A program made the translations under genes and the position numbers. This document shows, in pieces, positions 6,559 to 14,427 of a stretch of DNA of 15,741 nucleotides. Origin of the DNA: JAHECQ01 sp047638695. GTDB taxonomy: Bacteria > Actinomycetota > Acidimicrobiia > Acidimicrobiales > SZUA-35. The notes under the pieces are model-generated. The model was given only the letters and a program-made list of their open reading frames with translations, was not told the DNA's origin and searched no databases. Location: assembly GCA_047638695.1 (NCBI GenBank), contig JBLINY010000105.1, forward strand, positions 1 to 15,741, written 5' to 3'. Position 1 is the first letter of the stretch. Every line of letters begins with the position of its first letter.

Positions 6559-9500
6559 TCAGAGGACGATTGCGTCCGCACCCAGGAGCACTCGGAGCTC
6601 CGGAATAAGCCCGTTGCTGGTGTCGACACAGAACTCGTCCGAAAGCTTCACTGCCCGGTCCTCGTTCAGGTGGATGTAGACCTGGGCGTCACCCGAGTGC
6701 TCGCGCAGAATCTCCTTGAGCTGCTCGATCAACTGGTCAGACAACATGTTGGGCCTGATCTCAAGCCGTAACGGTGGCGAGGCCCCCAACATCTCGGGTT
6801 CAAAGACCTCGATCGATTGCGCCATGATCTTGGGTTGATCGTCGCGCCGGTCGACCCGGCCCCTGATGATGACCACGCGGTCGTCTTCGAGCAGGTGTCC
6901 ATAGTCGGCGAACGTACGAGGAAACACCATGGTCTCGGCCGAGTGCGTGAGATCCTCTAGAACCAGCACGCCCATAAGATCGCCCTTTTTCGTCCACTTT
7001 CGCTGGAGACCGGTGACGACTCCCCCAACGGCAATGAACTGCCCGTCCTCTACCTCGTCGAGTGCACCAATGGTCGTCTCGGCCTTGCGACGGAGCGCGG
7101 CTTCAAGTCCCATGAGCGGATGGTCCGAGACATAGAGCCCGAGCATTTCTTTCTCGAAGGCCAGTCGCTGCGTTTTGTCGAAGACTTCGTTCGGGATGGC
7201 CGGTCGATCGTCGAACGATGGCTCGCCGCTACCTTCATCAGCAGACCCAAAGAGGGTCATGACCCCCATGTCGTGCTCTCGTCTTGATGCCACCGTCTTG
7301 TCGATGATCTCTTCGAAACAGAGCAGCAGGCCCTTACGAGGATGCCCCATCGAGTCGTACGCGCCCGCCTTGATCAGGGCTTCAATGGTGCGTTTGTTCA
7401 GCACCTGGTAGTCGACGCGTTCGCAGAAATCGACAAAGTTGGAGAACGGACCGTTGGCCTCGCGCTCCTCAAGGATGAGCTCTACCAGGCCTTCCCCTAC
7501 GTTTCGGACTGCGGAGAGCCCAAAGGGGATGGCGTTGAACCGAGCATCAGGGTCCGGATCAGGAATCGACGCGAAGTTCATCTGCGAGACGTTCACGTCG
7601 GGCACGAGGACGTTGATGCTGAGCTGGCGACATTCGTTGAGGTAGATGGCCGCCTTCTCGAGGCTGCTTTTAACGCTCGTGAGGAGGCAGGCGAAATATT
7701 CGACCGGATAGTTCGCCTTTAAGAACGCGGTCTGGAAACTGACGTAGCCGTAGCCGTACGAGTGACTCTTGTTGAACGCGTAGTCTGCAAAACCCTCGAT
7801 AATCGAGAAGAGATTGGCACCGAATTCAGAGCCATACCCGACGTCGTCACAGCCTTGCACGAACTTGTCGCGCTCCTTGGCCATGATCTCGCGGTCCTTC
7901 TTGCCGGCGGCCTTCCGCAGGTTGTCGGCATCGGCGAGCGAGTAACCAGCGAATTTCTGGCTCATCCTCATCATCTGCTCTTGGTAAATCATGAGGCCAT
8001 AGGTGTCGCCCAATAGCTCTTCCGCGTCGGCGTGAAGATGCTCGATCTCCTTCCGGCCGTTCTTTCGATCGGCGTAATCGTTGTGCATGTTGGCGGCCAT
8101 CGGACCTGGCCGATAGAGGGCCACGAGTGCAGCTACATCCTCGAACTCCGTCGGTGCCATCGAGCGCATCAACGCTCGCATCGGCCCCGACTCCAGCTGA
8201 AAAACCCCGATGCTCTGTCCGGCCCGCAGCAGTTCGAAGGTCGGCTGGTCGGTGAGATCCACCCGGTCGATGTCGACATCGACGTCATGGACCTGCTTGA
8301 TCATGGCCAGAGCGTCAGAAATCACATCGAGGTTGCGAAGACCGAGGAAGTCCATCTTCAAAAGGCCGAGGTCTTCCACCCCATGCATTTCGTACTGCGT
8401 GACCACCGGTGCTTCTTCGATCGGCACACCTGACTCGGGCTTGCGCTGAATTGGCAGGTAGTCGGTGAGCGGGTCTTTCGTGATCACTACTGCAGCAGCG
8501 TGAATGCCGTCTTGACGGCGAAGTCCCTCGAGGCCCATCGCTACCTCGACGACCTTGGCAACGTCCTCGTCGGTGTCGACCATCGACCGAAGCTCGGTTG
8601 CCATCCGATAGCCATCTTTGTACTTCTCTGAGTCTTCGAAGCAGTACTTGAGCGGCGTGTCACGGCCCATGATCAGCGGAGGCATGGCCTTCGCCACCTT
8701 GTCGCCGACAACGTAGGGATAGCCCAACACACGGGCCCCGTCGCGAACTGCGGCCCGCGCCTTGATTTGGCTAAACGTCACGATCTGGGCGACGTGATCG
8801 CGTCCGTATCGCTCGGCGGCGTAGCGGATCATCTCATCTCGGTACCGGGAGTCGAAGTCCATGTCGATGTCGGGCATCGAAATACGAGACGGATTGAGGA
8901 AACGTTCGAACAGGAGATCGTATTTGATGGGGTCGAGATCGGTAATCCAAAGGCAGTACGCCACCGCACACCCGGCTGCTGACCCGCGCCCAGGACCAAC
9001 CCGAATGTCGTGGTCGCGAGCGTGCTTGATGAGATCCCATGTGATCAAGAAGTACGAGCTGAAGCCCATGTTCTTGATCACATCGAGCTCGAAAACCAAT
9101 CGGTCGGTGGCCGCATCGGTGAGCTTGTCACCCCAACGGAGCTTGGCTCCCTCCATCGTCAGATGCAGGAGATAGTCGTCGGCTCCGGTGAACCCCTCTG
9201 GAATAGGGAAATCGGGCAACTGTGGCTTACCGAACTCGATCTCGACGTTGGCCCGCTCGGCGATCCACAACGTGTTATCACAGGCTTCTGGCAGCTCGGC
9301 CCACTGGTGGCGCATCTCCTGGGCTGTCTTCAGATAGTGCTGGTCGCCGTGGAACTTGAACCGGTCGGGGTCGCTCATCAACGATCCGGTTTGCACGCAC
9401 AACAGCGCATCGTGGGCCGCGTGCCCGTGCTGATCGGTGTAATGCGAGTCGTTGGTGACAATGATCGGCGCTTTAATCCTCCGAGCGATCTCGAGCAGCT

Positions 9501-10107
9501 TCGGATTCGTTTCGCGCTGAGCCGGAATTCCGTGATCTTGGAGCTCGACGAACATGTTGTCGCGGCCGAATATGTCTTGGAGCCGGGCTGCCTTCTCGAG
9601 CGCCGCCGCCTCGTCGCCGTTCAAAAGCGACTGCAACACGTGACCGCCAAGGCAACCAGTCGTGACCATCACGCCCTCGGAGTGATCGGAAAGCACCTCC
9701 CAGTCGACCCGGGGCTTGTAGTAGTAGCCCTCCATGAAGGCCCGCGACGACATCTGGATGAGGTTCTGGTAGCCCGTATTGTTCTCGGCCAGTGCGATCA
9801 GGTGGTAGTAGAGCTTCTTGCCGCCATCGGTGCTGCCACCCGAATCGTCGACCTTGCCTCGACGCGACGGTCGCTCTTCGCGGGAGTCCTCGGCTTGATA
9901 GAGCTCGCAACCAATGACGGGATTGATGTCGCGATCACGGCATGCCCGGTAAAAGTCGAGAACCCCATACATGTTCCCGTGATCGGTGATCCCCAGCGCC
10001 GGCATGCCGTCAGCAGCGGCCTTGGCCACCAGCTCGTCGAGGCGCGATGCGCCGTCGAGCATCGAGAACTCCGTGTGTACATGAAGATGAGTGAACGACG
10101 AACCCAC
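6559..10107 (-). CDS. dnaE: DNA polymerase III alpha subunit, replicative DnaE1
   Basis: The 1182-residue product has the usual length and domain order of actinobacterial DnaE1, the catalytic subunit of the replicative polymerase. The N-terminal PHP domain starts at HLHVHTEFSMLDG. All nine metal-ligand positions known from the mycobacterial enzyme appear present: His9, His11, Asp18, His43, Glu68, His102, Cys152, Asp220 and His222, so PHP-based 3'-5' proofreading is likely. The polymerase core shows GPGRGSAAG (about 371-379) and PDIDMDF with catalytic Asp413 and Asp415. The C-terminal part contains an OB-fold segment (IAVGGVVTGLQRKWTKKGD). I chose GTG at 10107 because a GGGAG lies 5-6 nt upstream and family proteins begin just before HLHVHTE. 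The longer in-frame ATG at 10155 would place the DnaA-box cluster inside the gene. A strong hairpin follows the stop. Confidence 0.97.
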   Translation of the reverse strand: MGSSFTHLHVHTEFSMLDGASRLDELVAKAAADGMPALGITDHGNMYGVLDFYRACRDRDINPVIGCELYQAEDSREERPSRRGKVDDSGGSTDGGKKLYYHLIALAENNTGYQNLIQMSSRAFMEGYYYKPRVDWEVLSDHSEGVMVTTGCLGGHVLQSLLNGDEAAALEKAARLQDIFGRDNMFVELQDHGIPAQRETNPKLLEIARRIKAPIIVTNDSHYTDQHGHAAHDALLCVQTGSLMSDPDRFKFHGDQHYLKTAQEMRHQWAELPEACDNTLWIAERANVEIEFGKPQLPDFPIPEGFTGADDYLLHLTMEGAKLRWGDKLTDAATDRLVFELDVIKNMGFSSYFLITWDLIKHARDHDIRVGPGRGSAAGCAVAYCLWITDLDPIKYDLLFERFLNPSRISMPDIDMDFDSRYRDEMIRYAAERYGRDHVAQIVTFSQIKARAAVRDGARVLGYPYVVGDKVAKAMPPLIMGRDTPLKYCFEDSEKYKDGYRMATELRSMVDTDEDVAKVVEVAMGLEGLRRQDGIHAAAVVITKDPLTDYLPIQRKPESGVPIEEAPVVTQYEMHGVEDLGLLKMDFLGLRNLDVISDALAMIKQVHDVDVDIDRVDLTDQPTFELLRAGQSIGVFQLESGPMRALMRSMAPTEFEDVAALVALYRPGPMAANMHNDYADRKNGRKEIEHLHADAEELLGDTYGLMIYQEQMMRMSQKFAGYSLADADNLRKAAGKKDREIMAKERDKFVQGCDDVGYGSEFGANLFSIIEGFADYAFNKSHSYGYGYVSFQTAFLKANYPVEYFACLLTSVKSSLEKAAIYLNECRQLSINVLVPDVNVSQMNFASIPDPDPDARFNAIPFGLSAVRNVGEGLVELILEEREANGPFSNFVDFCERVDYQVLNKRTIEALIKAGAYDSMGHPRKGLLLCFEEIIDKTVASRREHDMGVMTLFGSADEGSGEPSFDDRPAIPNEVFDKTQRLAFEKEMLGLYVSDHPLMGLEAALRRKAETTIGALDEVEDGQFIAVGGVVTGLQRKWTKKGDLMGVLVLEDLTHSAETMVFPRTFADYGHLLEDDRVVIIRGRVDRRDDQPKIMAQSIEVFEPEMLGASPPLRLEIRPNMLSDQLIEQLKEILREHSGDAQVYIHLNEDRAVKLSDEFCVDTSNGLIPELRVLLGADAIVL

Positions 10108-10121
10108 GCCCGCTCCCGCAG

Positions 10122-10155
10122 TTACCCACAGGCGTCGTCCACATACTGTGGACAA
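10122..10155. promoter_or_regulatory. Cluster of DnaA-box-like sites upstream of dnaE
   Basis: Three 9-mers resembling DnaA boxes fall within 34 bp. TTACCCACA (10122-10130) and TCGTCCACA (10135-10143) are each one mismatch from a known form, and TTGTCCACA on the minus strand (10147-10155) matches the actinobacterial consensus exactly. The last two form an inverted repeat, GTCCACA-TAC-TGTGGAC (10137-10153). They lie 15-48 bp before the chosen dnaE start, where DnaA could control dnaE transcription. Binding is inferred. Confidence 0.55.
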
Positions 10156-10220
10156 ATCACACCCGTGTTATTCGACTCTAGCGTGAAGTAGGTCGATCCT
10201 GTTCAGACGATGGCAGATGC

Positions 10221-11183
10221 TCAGCTGATTCCTGTTGCCCGCTGAAACTCGGCACTCTCGCTGAAACCGATCATGATGTCGCCGCGGTTCACGCCGTTAT
10301 TCATCTCAGAAATCCAGTAGGCGTAGCCGGCCTCATCAGGCTCTCGTCCGAGGACATTGACGTAGACGAGCCGGACGAAAGCACGCTGGCTCAGATGGCC
10401 ATAGCGCTGGACGAACTCGGGCGAGCTGGCGAACGCGCGGGAGATATTGGCCAAACTCGCGCCGTCCGATAGTTCGGCAACCCAGAAGGCCAACCCGCTC
10501 AGGTCGCTCTCGCGACGGAAGTACGCTGCATACAGTCGGCGAACCTGCGCCACCTGCTCGCTGTCGCCACAGTCGGACCCGTCGACCGACGGGGTCACGA
10601 TCGGGCTGGAGTTGCTTCGATCGAGCGTGGCCTTGGTCGTGTCGGCCCGGTAGAACTGGATAGTGGCCCAAAGCTGGCCGTTGCTGTCGCAGGTAACTCC
10701 GACTCCGGCGCGGTGAAGATTGGGATCGACGATGAGATTCCGATGACCGGTCGAGCGCATCCACGCGTCGGTGATCTGGCCTGTCCACCCGCCTCGGGCA
10801 ATGATCTCGGCTCGGCCATCAGCGGAGTGCACAAGCCGTTGACCGGATGCCATAGCGTTCGACCAGGCCCGCGATGCGCCCTGGAGCCCGGAATCGAAGC
10901 TGACGGGAGCAATGCCTCGAGCCGCCCGCTCGTCGTTGAGCTGATCGAAGAGCTGCTGTTCAAGAACCTCCTGTGCACCCACTGCACTTGCCGGCATGGC
11001 GGGAACAACAACACTGAGTGTGGCCATCGCAAACAGCAGAGCAACGAAGCTCACTACCCGATGGCGCAGCGCCGAGCGTCGGGAAGCAGCTGGCTGCGAA
11101 GAAGCGAAGTCGCTCGAAGAGGAAACGTTGGCGGCTGGGGAAACGGTGTTGAGCGACGCCTGAACAGGAAAAATTGAACTCAC
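10221..11183 (-). CDS. Secreted CAP-domain (SCP/PR1) protein with C-terminal DUF4214
   Basis: The 320-residue product starts at GTG 11183, supported by AAAAAGGA six bases upstream. The n-region is unusually long (about 42 residues, Ser-rich, ending in basic RRSALRHR), followed by a hydrophobic segment and a likely cleavage site PASA at about 64-67. The CAP domain (about 75-180) carries LFDQLNDERAARG, the conserved LVHS (His119), Glu126, and a TGHRNLI motif (His147), with HRAGVGV and a terminal beta-strand; this matches the CAP cavity set, although the usual GEN triplet reads AEI. A Cys-containing linker (DGSDCGD) leads to a two-unit DUF4214 domain (about 210-315: RLYAAYFRRESD, SSPEF, NVLGREPD, GFSESAEF). 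CAP proteins in bacteria are secreted and often envelope-associated; their substrate is usually unknown. The shared DUF4214 links it to the propeller gene on the far side of dnaE. Confidence 0.88.
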   Translation of the reverse strand: MSSIFPVQASLNTVSPAANVSSSSDFASSQPAASRRSALRHRVVSFVALLFAMATLSVVVPAMPASAVGAQEVLEQQLFDQLNDERAARGIAPVSFDSGLQGASRAWSNAMASGQRLVHSADGRAEIIARGGWTGQITDAWMRSTGHRNLIVDPNLHRAGVGVTCDSNGQLWATIQFYRADTTKATLDRSNSSPIVTPSVDGSDCGDSEQVAQVRRLYAAYFRRESDLSGLAFWVAELSDGASLANISRAFASSPEFVQRYGHLSQRAFVRLVYVNVLGREPDEAGYAYWISEMNNGVNRGDIMIGFSESAEFQRATGIS

Positions 11184-11458
11184 GTATCGTCCTTTTTGAC
11201 GACTGTTTGCGACGGTCGACAGGGATCGGTAACGGTTGGTAAACGTTGCCTGGGCCAACTCCATCGGCCGCACAGCCCAATTGCTTAGAAAACCATCGGC
11301 AGGCAGCACCCAACGTGAGGTGTCACCCAGCCAACAGCACGCCACGCAAAAAGGCTCCGCGTCGATACTGCCCCAAACCGCCCATGACGGTAGGACGTCT
11401 TTCTCACGGTTGCAAAGACCCTCCGCAAGTGCGACTAACAGGGCCCTCGCGGGAACCT
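11184..11458. other. Non-coding stretch upstream of the CAP-domain gene
   Basis: About 275 bp without a credible gene. The CAP frame stays open through it, but the implied peptide (Trp/Cys-rich, no signal-peptide logic) is not protein-like. Two GGTAA(C/A)CG-like half sites at 11228 and 11238 are spaced by one helical turn and could be a regulator site. I found no confident riboswitch; searches by eye for c-di-AMP and c-di-GMP elements gave nothing convincing. Confidence 0.4.
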
Positions 11459-12115
11459 CTAGCTCGCTGGGCTGTGGAACTTGTCGAGGAACTCCGCCAT
11501 TGCCCATCCCCAGGCAATGACGTGATCGCCGTCGGCCCGTGTGCAGTCGGCAAACAGCTCTGCCACTGGCGGCGGTTTCGCCGACTCATGGTCGAACACC
11601 ATGGCATCGGCGTCTCCTGTGGCCACCATCGTTCGGTCCTCGAAGCCGGCGGCTCCGAATCGCTTGGCCAAACGCCGGCCCCAAGCTCGTTCTTCACCGT
11701 TGGCGCGCTGGCCCGGCCATGGACAGATGTCATCGAGTTCTTTGAGTGCTTCGAAGGCACCCGGTGAGCCAGCCCGAGTAGCAATGACAACATCCTCATC
11801 GGGAAACGCCATAAGCGTCTTGTGGAACTGACCGTGCATCAGGCCACGAAGGATCGAGGAACGCGACCGTGTTTGGGCAACGCACGCAACACCGACGACC
11901 AGCGACGGCGTGCCTCCGATGCGCTCGAGTGTGCTGAAGATGAAGCCTCGGAGCTTGTCCTTTTCGAAGGCCTGGGTCACGAGGACCCATTCCTCGGTCT
12001 CTTTCGACAGTCGTCCCGCGCCCCAGTCTTCACTCGCAGCACTGAGATCGGCCATATCGCCCATCTCGGCGTCGGTGAGTGCGCTGCAATCCTTCGTGAT
12101 GACCTCGATGGCCAC
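11459..12115 (-). CDS. Conserved-looking protein of unknown function, possibly GNAT-fold
   Basis: I do not recognise this 218-residue protein. It has no signal peptide or membrane segment. The middle (about 38-125) alternates strands and helices in a way that recalls a GNAT fold: a strand pair in RGFIFSTLERIGGTPSLVVGVACV, then SSILRGLMHGQF, then DVVIATRAGSPGAFEALKEL, where GNAT proteins often read 'a strand, N/G-P-(R)-V/A, helix'. A PWPGQ turn and an aromatic C-terminal helix (WGWAMAEFLDKF) follow. GTG at 12115 is supported by AGGGGGC about 6-8 nt upstream. It lies 150 bp downstream of bpa on the same strand. The function is open; the acyltransferase idea is weak inference. Confidence 0.75.
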   Translation of the reverse strand: MAIEVITKDCSALTDAEMGDMADLSAASEDWGAGRLSKETEEWVLVTQAFEKDKLRGFIFSTLERIGGTPSLVVGVACVAQTRSRSSILRGLMHGQFHKTLMAFPDEDVVIATRAGSPGAFEALKELDDICPWPGQRANGEERAWGRRLAKRFGAAGFEDRTMVATGDADAMVFDHESAKPPPVAELFADCTRADGDHVIAWGWAMAEFLDKFHSPAS

Positions 12116-12235
12116 GATTCTGCCCCCTGATCGTCGTTCTTGGTTCCTCGCCGACGGCAGGCCTGGGGACCTCGTGGCCGGTGAGTTGCCATACGGAGTC
12201 TTTCAACTGGGAGGGGCCGCGCGCAAACTCGCAGC

Positions 12236-12249
12236 CGGTTGGCCAACCG
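12236..12249. promoter_or_regulatory. 14-bp perfect palindrome between bpa and the unknown gene
   Basis: CGGTTGGCCAACCG is a perfect palindrome 120 bp upstream of the 218-residue gene and just after the bpa stop. It could be a repressor operator for the downstream gene or a short hairpin ending bpa transcription. No U-tract follows. It could also be chance. Confidence 0.25.
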
Positions 12250-12265
12250 CGAAGCGTGAAAGTGC

Positions 12266-12760
12266 CTACAGATACACACCGCTCGAACCTGGAGCGGCGC
12301 CGGGAGGCAGGGCTTTGGTCTTCATCCCCTCCAGCTGCTGCTGGGCCGCCATTTGCTGGGCAAATAGGGTGGCCTGAATGCCGTGGAACAGCCCCTCCAG
12401 CCAACCGACCAGTTGAGCCTGAGCGATGCGAAGTTCGGACTCCGAAGGAACCTCGTCGTCGCCAAAGGGCATGACCAACGAGGACAGCTCTGCCTGCAAA
12501 TCGGGCGAAAGGGCATCGGTGAGTTCCCGAACCGAGGTGTCATAGATCTCGCGAAGCCGATTCCGACCCCGTTCATCCAGATCGGTCGACCGCACCTCTT
12601 CGAGCAGTTGTTTGATCATCGAACCGATGCGCATCACCTTGGCCGGCTGGGAGACGGAGCCAGGTGGCATCTCTTGCGGCTCGCCATCGTCGACAGGCGA
12701 GCCAACGACCTCGGGGTCGATGATCTCGTTTATTTGGGGATTCGAGTCTTGATCGGTCAC
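12266..12760 (-). CDS. bpa: Bacterial proteasome activator Bpa (PafE)
   Basis: This 164-residue protein closely resembles the actinobacterial proteasome activator (DUF2587; Rv3780 in M. tuberculosis), an ATP-independent dodecameric ring that opens the 20S proteasome gate and feeds it unfolded proteins. After an acidic disordered N-terminus (1-40), the conserved helical core runs from VMRIGSMIKQLLEEVR (43-57) through NRLREIYDTSVREL to ELRIAQAQLVGWLEGLFHGI and FAQQMAAQQQLEGM (133-146). The protein ends in VYL, a hydrophobic-Tyr-X motif equivalent to the GQYL tail that docks into proteasome pockets. Start is GTG 12760, 32 bp after the phosphodiesterase gene and with only a weak ribosome binding site, so the two are likely cotranscribed. 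Its presence implies that the genome also encodes a 20S proteasome, which is not in this window. Confidence 0.95.
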   Translation of the reverse strand: MTDQDSNPQINEIIDPEVVGSPVDDGEPQEMPPGSVSQPAKVMRIGSMIKQLLEEVRSTDLDERGRNRLREIYDTSVRELTDALSPDLQAELSSLVMPFGDDEVPSESELRIAQAQLVGWLEGLFHGIQATLFAQQMAAQQQLEGMKTKALPPGAAPGSSGVYL

Positions 12761-12792
12761 GGTGCAGCTCAGATCATTTCGGGTCGGTGAAT

Positions 12793-13890
12793 TCAGCTCA
12801 TGGCGCTGAGCAAGGGAACATACATTTCGGCGCTGGTCAGCGATCCATGACGCCCGATCAGTTCGAAGGGCCCCGAATCCGCGGGGTCGTCAAAGGCGAT
12901 CGGCTCGAACGGCAGCAAAGCCACGTCGCCTAGTCGATCGCGGACCTCGGGCCGGACTGTGCGGCCGAACCAGCGCTCATCGCAAATCTGCTCGATTGAT
13001 CGGACCCACGCGTGATGACCATGGTGTTCGAGAGCAGCCGCAAGAAGATCATCGACCCTCCCTGATGTGTGCAGCCAACGAAATCGGCCCTCACCTGAGA
13101 GTTGGTCTACTGAGGCCATGACGTCGGGGTGCACGGGAAGAAGTCCGCCACCGCAGTCAACCTGACCATGATCGGCGGTGACGATCAGTCGGGTTCCCGA
13201 GGGCAGCTTCTCGATTAGTTGGCCGACGAGTGAGTCGGTGAAGGCGACCTCGAAGTCGAACTCGCTGCGCAAGCCGAACTCGTGACTTACCTTGTCGATA
13301 CCGTCGTAGTAGGCGTAGACGAGTCGCTCACCTTCGGAAACAAGGCGCACGACCTCGTGCATCATTGTCGAAAGCGTGCGGTAACCGACCAGTCGGCCAC
13401 CCCGGAGATGGGCCTTTGAGAATCCTGAAGTCCGAAACTCGGCCTTAGAAACCAGCGGCACCGTCTCACCAAGAAACGGGGCGAAGGGCTGCACCATCTC
13501 GGGAGGTGACGTGCGACGAGCGTCAGGCTGACTGGCTGAGCCCCAGCGCAAGGTATTCAGCACATCGCCGTCGACCATCATTCGGTAGCCAACGATGCCG
13601 TGTTCGCCCGGCGTGAGCCCGGTAGTCAACGACGTCAAAGCTGTGGCGGTTGTGCTCGGCGCCACCGTGGTAATCGGTCCCCCCTCGAAAGCCGAGAGGT
13701 TCGGCATGAGCGGTCGACGCTCAACAAGTTGCTCCCATCCGAGTCCGTCGAGCAGCAGCAGGACCGTGGGCGCTGGTGAGTCAAGCTCAATGGGGTATGA
13801 GGCGGCGGCGGGCGCCGGGTGCCCGAGCAGCTGGGGGAAGAGCCCGCTAAGCGCTCCTCCCTCATAATCGGGGGCCACTGGATCAGCCAC
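12793..13890 (-). CDS. Type I phosphodiesterase / nucleotide pyrophosphatase family enzyme
   Basis: The 365-residue protein belongs to the alkaline phosphatase superfamily, NPP branch. The two-metal site can be traced: Asp48 in LLLLDGLGW, nucleophile Thr81 in APSTTATALTSLTTG, Asp199 and His203 in YDGIDKVSHEFG, Asp240 and His241 in TADHGQVD, and His254 in LPVHPD. Related actinobacterial proteins are predicted to hydrolyse phosphodiester or nucleotide-pyrophosphate bonds; the substrate here is unknown. No signal peptide is evident, so a cytoplasmic location is likely. GTG 13890 is taken as start; upstream signals are weak. The gene is followed after 32 bp by bpa and is divergent from the Rrf2 regulator, whose start is 73 bp away. 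Confidence 0.88.
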   Translation of the reverse strand: MADPVAPDYEGGALSGLFPQLLGHPAPAAASYPIELDSPAPTVLLLLDGLGWEQLVERRPLMPNLSAFEGGPITTVAPSTTATALTSLTTGLTPGEHGIVGYRMMVDGDVLNTLRWGSASQPDARRTSPPEMVQPFAPFLGETVPLVSKAEFRTSGFSKAHLRGGRLVGYRTLSTMMHEVVRLVSEGERLVYAYYDGIDKVSHEFGLRSEFDFEVAFTDSLVGQLIEKLPSGTRLIVTADHGQVDCGGGLLPVHPDVMASVDQLSGEGRFRWLHTSGRVDDLLAAALEHHGHHAWVRSIEQICDERWFGRTVRPEVRDRLGDVALLPFEPIAFDDPADSGPFELIGRHGSLTSAEMYVPLLSAMS

Positions 13891-13945
13891 GAACGGTCCA
13901 ACTGCAAGAGGGCCTGAGCACGGGGGCGATGATAGGCCTTGGCAA

Positions 13946-13957
13946 CAACTAGAGTTG
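13946..13957. promoter_or_regulatory. Palindrome in front of the Rrf2 gene, candidate operator
   Basis: CAACT-AG-AGTTG is a perfect 12-bp inverted repeat ending 6 bases before the GTG start of the Rrf2-family regulator, across the ribosome-binding region. Rrf2 proteins commonly regulate themselves by binding short AT-containing palindromes near their own promoter, so this is a plausible autoregulatory operator; it is short enough to be chance. Confidence 0.35.
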
Positions 13958-13963
13958 GGTTTC

Positions 13964-14425
13964 GTGAAGGTTTCGACTCGAGGCGACTACGCAAGCCGGG
14001 CTCTACTGTCGCTCGCGCTCCACAGTGCCAAGGTGGGACCCACGCCTGTTCGCGACATCGCCGAGCGCACGGGCCTCCCCCAGCCTTACCTCGAGCAGAT
14101 TCTTCTCGCGCTCAAGGGTGCCGGCCTTGTGCGGTCCAAGCGAGGGGTCGGCGGAGGGTACGTCCTTGCCCGCGCCCCGGAAGACATCACGCTCGCAGCG
14201 ATCATTCGAGCCGTCGATGGCCCCATAACCCTCGGCGACTTCGGGGAGCCTCACACCGATGGCGCCTGTGACCATGATGGCCAGTGCGTTCTGCTGGCGA
14301 TCTGGCAGAACGTCGGTAGCGAGATGCGCCGCCTACTCGAGGGCTTCACGCTCGCTGACATCACTGGCATCACCGAGGGCAACGTCCCTTGGCCAGCGAC
14401 CACAAGCCCGCCCGCGGAGAGCTAG
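13964..14425 (+). CDS. Rrf2-family transcriptional regulator, possible Fe-S sensor
   Basis: The 153-residue protein begins MKVSTRGDYASRALLSLA, the usual Rrf2 opening, followed by a winged helix-turn-helix (VRDIAERTGLPQPYLEQIL, KGAGLVRSKRGVGGGYVLAR). The sensor region has Cys102 and Cys108 (CDHDGQC). IscR and NsrR carry three cysteines spaced C-x5-C-x5-C; here the third position is Trp114. Asp8, the non-cysteine cluster ligand known in Streptomyces NsrR, is present. It may therefore bind an Fe-S cluster with fewer cysteines or work as a thiol switch. GTG 13964 is preferred over TTG 13955 because it gives the family's standard N-terminus. The gene ends 2 nt before the nitroreductase start, so the two are translationally coupled and the nitroreductase is its likely target. 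Confidence 0.92.
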   Translation: MKVSTRGDYASRALLSLALHSAKVGPTPVRDIAERTGLPQPYLEQILLALKGAGLVRSKRGVGGGYVLARAPEDITLAAIIRAVDGPITLGDFGEPHTDGACDHDGQCVLLAIWQNVGSEMRRLLEGFTLADITGITEGNVPWPATTSPPAES

Positions 14426-14427
14426 CT

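Noticed and set aside
9010..10191. Long open frame on the plus strand, antisense to dnaE
   Set aside because: It lies opposite a highly conserved dnaE region and has no family motif; in GC-rich genes such antisense frames arise from codon bias.
11184..11458. Possible c-di-GMP or c-di-AMP riboswitch upstream of the CAP gene
   Set aside because: Some short matches appear (such as ACGCAAAAAGGC on the plus strand), but the conserved core order is missing and the best resemblance is on the wrong strand.
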